Below the pieces are notes generated by a model that was not told where the DNA came from, did no database searches, and saw only the letters and a program-made list of their open reading frames with translations. A program made the position numbers and the translations under genes. Below, in pieces: positions 41,832 through 47,594 of a DNA stretch of 47,594 nt. Source of the DNA: an uncultured Erysipelotrichaceae bacterium (GTDB lineage Bacteria > Bacillota_I > Bacilli_A > Erysipelotrichales > Erysipelotrichaceae); assembly GCA_947649125.1 (NCBI GenBank), contig CANSQL010000016.1, positions 1-47,594 of the forward strand. Reading direction: 5' to 3'. Positions within the stretch are counted from its first letter, which is position 1; every line of letters begins with the position of its first letter.

Positions 41832-44738
41832 TTAAGCATTATTGTTTTTTCTCTTGTAAGAAAGAACTACGAATGCACCTGCAAGCAGGATGACAAAGCT
41901 CATTGCCATTGCGTTACCTGATGTGCTCGGTACATCGGCAGTATTCTTAATCGGTGCGTTCGGTTTTACCGGATTCTTATCGATTGGATTGCTTGGAGTG
42001 ATTACCTCACTGTCAACTTCACTTACCAATACATACACACTTAAGTGATCGGTATAGTAGGATGCCCATCCGCTTCCGTCACCTTCCAAAGCACCGGCTG
42101 ATAATGTTACAGGTGTTACCGTACCGTCATCTGCGATATGATATAATTTAGGTCTTTTACCGTTCTCTACGAATCCCTTCGGAATATTTAAAGTGATTCT
42201 CAACTTACCGTTAGGCTGAATCTGAACACCCTCTAATAACAGAGTGATATCATACGCTAATTGTTTACCACCTAATTTTTTCAATGCTTCTGCCATTTTA
42301 GCATTTACATTAGAAGCATTTACAGGCTTAACAACCAATTCGGCATTCGGATCAACAACGCCTGCCTCAGCCTCTACAGTTACATCAGTAGCCTTATCTG
42401 TTACGTTGAAGCCCTTATCAGGTGCTGGAGATGGTTCTTCATCTTCAATTTCTACTAATGTGCCGATTGCAGATTCGATTGCAGCGATTGCATCTGTTAC
42501 ATCTTGTTCTGTTGCATCTTGACTTTTCATTACTGCTTCTGCAGCTGTAATTGCATCTTTCAAATCTGCAAGACTTTCTGCTGTATAAACATCTGTCTTG
42601 GAAACTTCTTTCTTTGCATCATTGATTGCAGCTTCTAATTTACTCTTATCTACAGGTGTAGGCGTAGGTATTTCACCTTTTTCCTCTAACGCGTCGATAG
42701 CTGCCTGCAGTAAGTCTACCTGCTCTTGAACGGCAACAGTTGAATCTACTGTATCAACAGCAGCTTCTGCTGCATCGATAGCTGTTTGCAAACCTGCCAG
42801 ACTTTCTGCTGTATAAAGATCAGTCTTTACAACTAATTCTTTCGCAGCGGCAATTAAACCAGTTAACGGAGTTTTATCAACTTCCTGACCGATCTTGTCC
42901 ATTGCTGCAACTGCCTCGTTCAGCTTTGTTACTTCTGCATCAACTGCATCCTGTGCAGCATTTGCATCATTCATCAAATCAGTTGCTTCATCAATGATAT
43001 CCTGAACAGCATTAATGCTCGCTTCAGTATAAACATCAGTCTTAGCAACCTCTGCCTGAGCAGCTTTAATCGCAGCATCTAAAGCAGAAACATTTGCCTT
43101 ATCAACCAGCTTACTAACTGCTTCAGTCAACTTAGCTACCTGTTCATCCGCATCTGCTTGTACTGCCTGTGCATCATTATATACTGCTTCAGCCGCTGTG
43201 ATTGCATCCTGCAGTACCTTTACACTGTTAGGAGTTTTTCCTGTAGTATCTAATGCCTTTACTTCATCAAGTTTAGCTTTTAAAGCTGTTTTATCAGCTA
43301 ATCTTACCAAAGCCTTAATTGCATCCTGCAGAGCAGTGATTTGTGCAGTAACTTGTGCAGCTGTTGCACTGCCATTATTCTGCAATAGCTTAGCAGCATC
43401 GATAACAGTTTGTAGTGTAGCAATACTTACACTGGTATAAACATTTGTTTGAGCAGCTTTTGCTTCTGAATCAGTGATTGTTGTAGCTAATTCCGTCATA
43501 TCTACATCACCGAACACTTCAATTTCTGTTAACTGCAAGAAAGTATTAACCGGATTAGAAGTTGTAGCAGAAGTAGCGGTAACAGTGATTCTTACATATT
43601 TAGCTGTTTCCGGTGCAAAGCGAATACTCAACGGAGTATACCCTGTTGACGGAATTGCATTTTGTTCAAATGTAACCGAATGTGCTGCATTCCAAGTAGT
43701 GTTATCTGTACTTGTTTCTACTTGATAACTTAACGGTGCGCCTGTATTCCCGTTATTAGTATATAAAGAAACTTTTCCTACTTTATATGTAGTATCTAAA
43801 GTAACATTGAAAATCACTGGCACTCTCACTGTTTCAAACGGTAAATAAGGTGTCTGCCATCTGTTAGTGGTATTTCCGTCATGAAGTGTATTCGGATCAT
43901 TTCCTGTATCAGCTTGATTTGCTTCGATATTAGTAATACTTGTATTCGCAATTTTACTGATCGGTGTTTCGGTTAAGCCATTAAGTGCGTTCTGTAAATT
44001 AGTTTTAGCTGTATCTACTTGTTCACGTGTAGCGGCATCATCCTTCAATACTGTATCAGCAGCAGTTTTAGCATCTGTAAATGCTGTCCAACTGTCATCT
44101 GTATAGAAGCCCTGTGCTGTAATTTTCTCTGCCTTAGTATATAGCTCTTGTAAAGCTGTCTTATCGACATCTGCTGTAGCCGAACCATACAACTCAACCT
44201 CTGTCAATTTTGCAAATCCATCAGCAGGATTACCGGTAGTTGTTTCAGTAGTATGATTAATAGTTATTTTAACATATTTAGCTTTTCCCGCTGTAAATGT
44301 TACTTCTAGAGGTGTTGCACCTGTTTCTGCAAAATCAGATTTAACATATGTTTTGGTAGCAGCCTCAGTCCAAGAGCTATTATCTTCACTTGTTGAAATA
44401 ACAAAATCAGTAGGAGCTCCTTGATTACCATCAGTATACAGAATAACTTTTCCTATCTCATAAAATCCGTCTAAAGTGAATTTTATGTCTACCGGCATTC
44501 TGTTTGTGATGGCTGAATCCCATTCAGTCTGCCATCTACCTGTATTTGCCATATTACCGTCGACAAGACCCTCAGTACCACCGTTAAAAGTTGTATCAGT
44601 TTTATCTGCTTCTACTAATAAAATCTTATCTCTAGTAATTTTCGGTAGATCTTCTGCTTTCGCACTGATCACGCCGACCTGCAGCATCATTGCACATGCA
44701 AGCAACGCCTTTAAGCTTGATTTAAAAGAAAATTTCAT
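41832..44738 (-). CDS. Surface protein with two discoidin (F5/8C) domains and FIVAR repeats
   Basis: A 968-residue exported protein. Signal peptide MKFSFKSSLKALLACAMMLQ with cleavage near SAKAED. First F5/8 type C-like sugar-binding domain at about 30-190 (RWQTEWD, PVDIKFTLDGFYEIGKV, AKYVKITINH). A FIVAR-like helical repeat at 190-258. Second F5/8C domain at about 262-415. Then about five further FIVAR-type repeats to 760, several with KTDVYTAESLADLK-like cores. Then a beta domain and C-terminal anchor: VPSTSG at 936-941, a hydrophobic helix, and KRKNNNA, a sortase-type signal with an atypical LPxTG box. It lacks a recognisable catalytic domain, so glycan adhesion is likelier than hydrolysis. 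Start ATG 44738 follows AAGGAGG; the open frame extends 12 codons further. Confidence 0.87.
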   Translation of the reverse strand: MKFSFKSSLKALLACAMMLQVGVISAKAEDLPKITRDKILLVEADKTDTTFNGGTEGLVDGNMANTGRWQTEWDSAITNRMPVDIKFTLDGFYEIGKVILYTDGNQGAPTDFVISTSEDNSSWTEAATKTYVKSDFAETGATPLEVTFTAGKAKYVKITINHTTETTTGNPADGFAKLTEVELYGSATADVDKTALQELYTKAEKITAQGFYTDDSWTAFTDAKTAADTVLKDDAATREQVDTAKTNLQNALNGLTETPISKIANTSITNIEANQADTGNDPNTLHDGNTTNRWQTPYLPFETVRVPVIFNVTLDTTYKVGKVSLYTNNGNTGAPLSYQVETSTDNTTWNAAHSVTFEQNAIPSTGYTPLSIRFAPETAKYVRITVTATSATTSNPVNTFLQLTEIEVFGDVDMTELATTITDSEAKAAQTNVYTSVSIATLQTVIDAAKLLQNNGSATAAQVTAQITALQDAIKALVRLADKTALKAKLDEVKALDTTGKTPNSVKVLQDAITAAEAVYNDAQAVQADADEQVAKLTEAVSKLVDKANVSALDAAIKAAQAEVAKTDVYTEASINAVQDIIDEATDLMNDANAAQDAVDAEVTKLNEAVAAMDKIGQEVDKTPLTGLIAAAKELVVKTDLYTAESLAGLQTAIDAAEAAVDTVDSTVAVQEQVDLLQAAIDALEEKGEIPTPTPVDKSKLEAAINDAKKEVSKTDVYTAESLADLKDAITAAEAVMKSQDATEQDVTDAIAAIESAIGTLVEIEDEEPSPAPDKGFNVTDKATDVTVEAEAGVVDPNAELVVKPVNASNVNAKMAEALKKLGGKQLAYDITLLLEGVQIQPNGKLRITLNIPKGFVENGKRPKLYHIADDGTVTPVTLSAGALEGDGSGWASYYTDHLSVYVLVSEVDSEVITPSNPIDKNPVKPNAPIKNTADVPSTSGNAMAMSFVILLAGAFVVLSYKRKNNNA

Positions 44739-45307
44739 GTTTCCCTCCTTCTGTCCTTTCAGACATGCATTCATAAAGCTTGTTTCGATCTTTCGACCGC
44801 ATCAGTTTATCTTTCACACCCTCTCCTTTCCTCTGCAATGTTTATAAAGGTGTACATTTTGAAACAGTCGCTTTTTCAACAAAAGCACTGTTTTTTTTAT
44901 GTATAGCCTACACTTTCAATCGTATAAGCATGGTTTATTAAAGTACACTATTATACACACTTCACAGAAATTCAACCTTAATTGAATGTGATAAATAATG
45001 ACCATTATTTACCATATTCATCACAATAAATTATAGCACAAACAGCCCTTTATGAACAGGTTTAAAAGCGAATCTTGTTAAAAATGTTAGGGGTTACAAT
45101 TTTCATGAACACCTTCCGACTTAATGCATAATGTTCTTATCCGATGTAATAAAAATATAAATTCATACTCCGATATCTTACCATTTTATCGTATATTATA
45201 CTCCTCATGTCAAAAAAAAGAAATCACATACAACAGTGCATGAATTCACCGTTGAAGCAATTTCTGATTTTATCCGTTTCATTTCAGTCATACTGCCTGA
45301 TAATCAC
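44739..45307 (-). other. Long intergenic region upstream of the surface protein gene
   Basis: No credible gene. It is AT-rich, with a possible minus-strand TATAAT at 44955-44950 that would leave a 5' leader of about 200 nt. The leader contains the hairpin listed at 44862-44898. The stretch 45000-45200 shows many TATA-like sequences but no convincing promoter pair. The region 45207-45300 may carry a weak terminator for the small peptide gene (T-rich on the minus strand near 45214). Confidence 0.4.
44862..44898 (+). terminator. Plus-strand terminator in the 5' leader of the surface protein gene
   Basis: AACAGT-CTTTT / AAAAG-ACTGTT hairpin with small bulges, followed by an eight-T run on the plus strand. 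There is no plus-strand gene upstream. On the minus strand the same bases form a hairpin in the surface protein mRNA leader, without a U-tract. Confidence 0.55.
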
Positions 45308-45424
45308 TTATTTATACTTCTTTTCTTTCCTTTCGCTCCACCATTTTTTACTCCACCAAGTTCCGGCTAATGAGCAGCTTCCGCCCAAACAAGCAAATAA
45401 AATAAATATAATCCAAAATTCCAT
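45308..45424 (-). CDS. 38-residue membrane peptide downstream of the XRE regulator
   Basis: A short gene: MEFWIIFILFACLGGSCSLA, then GTWWSKKWWSERKEKKYK and stop. It has one hydrophobic segment (residues 2-21) followed by a tryptophan-rich, strongly basic tail. A strong SD, GAGGAGG, lies 6 nt before the ATG. It begins 11 bp after the XRE gene's stop, so it is cotranscribed with it. The composition (one helix plus a basic Trp-rich end) is that of small membrane regulators, stress peptides or toxin-like peptides. I do not recognise a family. Confidence 0.72.
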   Translation of the reverse strand: MEFWIIFILFACLGGSCSLAGTWWSKKWWSERKEKKYK

Positions 45425-45435
45425 TTTATACCTCC

Positions 45436-46017
45436 TCAAATATGATTTACAACGACCATTACAATAATAACAGTAATTAATGTTATTACACCTGCCAGAA
45501 GAGCTAACAGGAGTTTTTGATATATTCTTTTTCCTATTTCGCGTTGCGATTCTTCATAAGTTAACGGCTTATTTTCCACAAATGCAATAATCTCTTTATA
45601 CGTTTGAATGTCATTACTCTTTTTAAACTTTTCAATGATTGCTGCTGTAGCGAATGTTATCACAAAAAACAAAACCCAAATAACGACACCGATATATCCG
45701 TCTAAACTGAATAACGGATATGCACTGATCATTACGATTAATATTTCTGCCAGGAAAATATAACTCATGATATTAAATTCTCTTATTTTATCTTTATCAA
45801 CTATCTTTCTCATCTCCTCTATATCAGCTTTTATGAAATCATCTAAAGATACATGAAAGATATTAGATAACAGAGTCAAGCTTTTTATATCAGGATAACT
45901 CTTATTCGTTTCCCAATTTGATATAGTCTGTCTTGAAACAAAAACTTTTAACGCAAGCTCTTCTTGCGTAATGCCTTGTCTTTCTCTGTATTGTTTGATT
46001 CTCACTCCGATATCCAT
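45436..46017 (-). CDS. XRE family transcriptional regulator with membrane-spanning C-terminus
   Basis: A 193-residue protein. N-terminal helix-turn-helix of Cro/C1 type (residues 1-60: GVRIKQYRERQGITQEELAL, then VSRQTISNWETNKSYPDI), a short linker, then three hydrophobic segments (about 85-105, 108-128 and 168-190). Such membrane-tethered XRE proteins occur widely in Firmicutes and probably sense an envelope or ligand signal. The start at 46017 follows GGAGGTG by about 4 nt; upstream in-frame codons overlap the promoter. A palindromic operator overlaps its -35 box, indicating autoregulation. The 38-residue peptide follows. Confidence 0.88.
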   Translation of the reverse strand: MDIGVRIKQYRERQGITQEELALKVFVSRQTISNWETNKSYPDIKSLTLLSNIFHVSLDDFIKADIEEMRKIVDKDKIREFNIMSYIFLAEILIVMISAYPLFSLDGYIGVVIWVLFFVITFATAAIIEKFKKSNDIQTYKEIIAFVENKPLTYEESQREIGKRIYQKLLLALLAGVITLITVIIVMVVVNHI

Positions 46018-46036
46018 CCTGCACCTCCGATTACAT

Positions 46037-46079
46037 TCTATAGGAAAGAAGCGTTTTTGTCTGTCAAAAGTCTTTGACA
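46037..46079 (-). promoter_or_regulatory. XRE promoter with overlapping palindromic operator
   Basis: Minus strand TTGACA (46067-46062), 19 bp, TATAGA (46042-46037). The -35 box is one half of a perfect inverted repeat, TGTCAAA-AGTC-TTTGACA, at 46062-46079. A dimeric XRE repressor bound there would block the polymerase, so it is a likely autoregulatory site. Confidence 0.6.
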
Positions 46080-46224
46080 TGCGTATTTATAGGCTTTTAA
46101 AGCTGTAAAAATGATCTGCATGAGGATATGAAAAAAATATTAAAGACTTCTGTTGCTTTTGATCGGGAACTCATTTTTCACAATCAAAATTCTAACAATA
46201 ATTATGCAACCTTATACAAAGCAG

Positions 46225-46890
46225 CTACTTCCAAACTTCTTCTACATATATGCCGTATCCGTTGTCTTCCCCTTTAAGAGCGTGCTCTACAACATGATCC
46301 ATGAAAGAATCTTTGTCTGTGGAATCATGACCGCAAGCCGCGCAAACATAGTGTACGATTTTTACAAGCGTCTTATCAGGCTCAGTCGGCTTTGCCGGTT
46401 CTTCCGGTACAACAGGACGATCTGTTGCGCCGTTATTGCTGTCAGCACCGGTATTATTACCGTTTTCCGGTTTCGTGCCGGCTCCGGGCTTAGTTGTAGG
46501 TTTCGGTGTGGTATTTACAGTCGGTTTATCGGTCGTTTCAGTTTTTTTATTCTTGTTGCCATCTTTTCTGTCATTTGTGTTATTGACGGTTTTATTTTTA
46601 TCAGCGGTCTCAGTTTTGCTACCGTCAGTTGGATTATCAGCCTTATTATTGTCTTTTTTCTTGCTTTCTGTGCTGCCAGTCTTTCCATTGTCACTTACAT
46701 CAACATCATCTTTTTCAGATGGTGTTTGTGTAGTTGTAGGTGTATCTCCTGTTGTATTTTTCTCTTTCCTCTCGCCGCTGATAAAATTATGTATTCCAAA
46801 AATCATAATTCCTGCGATTACCAAAGCTGCAGCAATTACAAAAAGCTTCTTCTCAGACAATACCTTCCATTTATTATTCATTTGATTCAT
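46225..46890 (-). CDS. Membrane-anchored protein with low-complexity stalk and C2H2-type finger
   Basis: A 221-residue protein. One membrane helix (about 16-37, LFVIAAALVIAGIMIFGI) acts as signal anchor. It is followed by about 130 residues of Thr/Asn/Lys/Asp/Pro-rich disordered stalk and a compact C-terminal domain with C183-x2-C186-x12-H199-x3-H203 (YVCAACGHD...FMDHVVEH). The spacing is that of a C2H2 zinc finger, here predicted outside the cell. Similar Cys/His mini-domains occur at the ends of Firmicute surface proteins. Function unknown. The start at 46890 is chosen for its SD (AGGAG, 7 nt); ATG 46881 is possible. Confidence 0.75.
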   Translation of the reverse strand: MNQMNNKWKVLSEKKLFVIAAALVIAGIMIFGIHNFISGERKEKNTTGDTPTTTQTPSEKDDVDVSDNGKTGSTESKKKDNNKADNPTDGSKTETADKNKTVNNTNDRKDGNKNKKTETTDKPTVNTTPKPTTKPGAGTKPENGNNTGADSNNGATDRPVVPEEPAKPTEPDKTLVKIVHYVCAACGHDSTDKDSFMDHVVEHALKGEDNGYGIYVEEVWK

Positions 46891-46955
46891 CCTTCCTCTC
46901 CTATTCATAAGATTGCATTTTATCAATTATTACATAAAATAAAGTCAAAAAATAT

Positions 46956-47204
46956 TTACTCATAAATCTTTCCCATATATAAAATTTTTGCCAATACTTT
47001 ATAGTCCAACTTTTCAAAGCTTATTTTATCTTCAAACATATAGCAATCATCTATCCAACTCGCTATTTGTCCTAAATAATCGGTAATCGTAGTATTTGTC
47101 CATTCTTCGGGATGCTCTTTTGCATCCCTAGCTAATTGAATGACAAAATTTAAAAAATCATCCACATTAGATATATTATTTATTTGTTCTATTGGATCAG
47201 TCAT
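46956..47204 (-). CDS. DUF7660-like protein
   Basis: An 82-residue acidic soluble protein (MTDPIEQINNISNVDDFLNF, then HPEEWTNTTITDYLGQIASW, ending AKILYMGKIYE). The pattern D-F-hydrophobic ... W-x-N-x-T-[IL]-x-x-YL ... W ... A-x-x-YE matches what I recall of DUF7660. These small proteins are scattered among genomes and sometimes sit in immunity-type clusters, but no toxin gene is visible here. AAGGAG lies 7 nt upstream of the ATG. Neighbouring genes are accessory. Confidence 0.7.
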   Translation of the reverse strand: MTDPIEQINNISNVDDFLNFVIQLARDAKEHPEEWTNTTITDYLGQIASWIDDCYMFEDKISFEKLDYKVLAKILYMGKIYE

Positions 47205-47442
47205 AGTTTTCTCCTTTATAGTTTCTAATTCAGCAAATCCAGCCTACCGATAAATTAAGTACATCACATTCTCACCCAACTATCCACTTCACAGTTGCGC
47301 TGACATATGGCGAAGTACGAAAAAACACGGAGTCGCTCAGCCCCCCTAATAGGTAAGCTATACCTGCCGCGGAATAGATGTTTCGGCAAATCAGAGCGAA
47401 GGTATCGTCCCTCACGATTCGACTTTTGATAAGTTTTTATTT
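47205..47442. other. Intergenic region next to the transposase remnant
   Basis: No supported gene. It contains a palindrome AGGTAAGCTATACCT at 47351-47365 and GC-richer blocks than its surroundings (CAGCCCCCCTAATAGG). This could be the end region of the adjacent IS200-type element, where subterminal hairpins are normal, but the element's boundary cannot be placed from this window. Confidence 0.35.
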
Positions 47443-47594
47443 TACATAAAAAACGATAAGAATCGCTTCCTGCTTTTTCCTTTCAAAACCCCATAAAGCT
47501 TGATACAGACATATATGCACATGATCCGGGCATACTTCTGCTGTTATTATTTTTACTCCCTTCCATTCACATAATTCTCTCAGTATTGCTCCTA
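47443..47594 (-). pseudogene. tnpA: Decayed IS200/IS605-type TnpA transposase fragment, cut by window edge
   Basis: Minus strand from the right edge translates as GAILRELCEWKGVKIITAEV then CPDHVH, the region of Y1 (HUH) transposases around the metal-binding HUH motif (here HVH). Immediately afterwards the frame changes. A neighbouring frame reads SVSSFMGF, the family's next conserved block, with the intervening residues deleted. Another shift then gives LKGKS before a stop. A deletion and frameshifts therefore broke the gene. A hairpin with TTTTTT (47448-47467, minus) lies near its end. The N-terminus lies beyond the window. Confidence 0.8.
47448..47467 (-). terminator. Weak terminator-like hairpin in the transposase remnant
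   Basis: Minus strand GCGAT / ATCGT with a 4-nt loop followed by six Ts. It is short and probably weak. Confidence 0.4.

Noticed and set aside
42400-43500. Tandem DNA repeats in the surface protein gene
   Set aside because: The periodicity is at protein level (FIVAR repeats, divergent in DNA), not a DNA satellite or CRISPR-like array.
45207-45467. An 86-codon plus-strand frame near the XRE gene
   Set aside because: It lacks an SD and overlaps both the XRE end and the minus-strand 38-residue peptide, which has a strong SD and better coding logic.
47205-47442. A 50-codon minus-strand frame beside the transposase remnant
   Set aside because: It is open by chance, has no start with an SD and no recognisable protein. 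Listed only as intergenic.
1-47594. CRISPR arrays, tRNA or rRNA genes, replication origin or prophage
   Set aside because: No regularly spaced direct repeats, cloverleaf-like genes, DnaA-box clusters or phage structural genes were recognised on either strand.

Overview
This window (about 47.6 kb, moderate GC, strong Shine-Dalgarno sites, many Rho-independent terminators) looks like chromosome of an endospore-forming low-GC Firmicute. Gene order and protein character suggest the Erysipelotrichia (an Erysipelotrichaceae-like gut organism). That placement is an inference, since no rRNA gene is present. Nearly all genes lie on the minus strand; rpsD and one DUF1835-like gene are the only convincing plus-strand genes.

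Layout. Positions 1-239 hold the 5' part of a group II intron RNA (minus strand), starting just after the terminator of a thiI - cysteine desulfurase - ezrA operon. rpsD follows divergently, with its own promoter and a structured leader. Positions 5475-6021 carry a short ssb gene followed by a structured, possibly pseudoknotted RNA that ends in a terminator. From 6.2 to 20.3 kb is conserved housekeeping: two M16 peptidase homologues (ymfH, ymfF), an FtsK/SpoIIIE translocase, an RNase J2-like protein with a degraded active site, miaB, a 57-residue ferredoxin, ymdB, rny and ileS with a T-box leader. From 20.5 to 25.6 kb is the Bacillus-like cluster spoIIGA-sigE-sigG-ylmC-sepF-ylmH-divIVA, followed in the same direction by ileS. 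It lacks ylmA, ylmD, ylmE and ylmG. The spoIIGA promoter carries two Spo0A-box sequences. hpf lies just upstream.

From 25.8 to 41.6 kb the genes are more lineage-specific: a DUF1835/DUF3658-like protein, a pRiA4b ORF3/DUF6930-like protein, an operon of a zinc phospholipase C-like protein, an M19 dipeptidase and a TetM-like GTPase fused to a Rae1/YacP-type NYN nuclease, a secreted BspA-like protein with a CAP domain, a SpoIID-like protein with four peptidoglycan-binding domains and apparently no AUG/GUG/UUG start, and a ygiQ - ECF S-component - DUF4430 group. From 41.8 kb to the end is accessory: a large discoidin/FIVAR surface protein, an XRE regulator with membrane tail plus a 38-residue membrane peptide, a membrane-anchored protein with a C2H2-type finger, a DUF7660 protein and a decayed IS200-type transposase.

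The strongest candidates for something new are the TetM-like/Rae1 fusion (28137-30677), which would bring an A-site mRNA nuclease to the ribosome on a translational GTPase, and the putative pseudoknotted RNA downstream of ssb (5475-5706). No tRNA, rRNA, CRISPR array or replication origin was seen.
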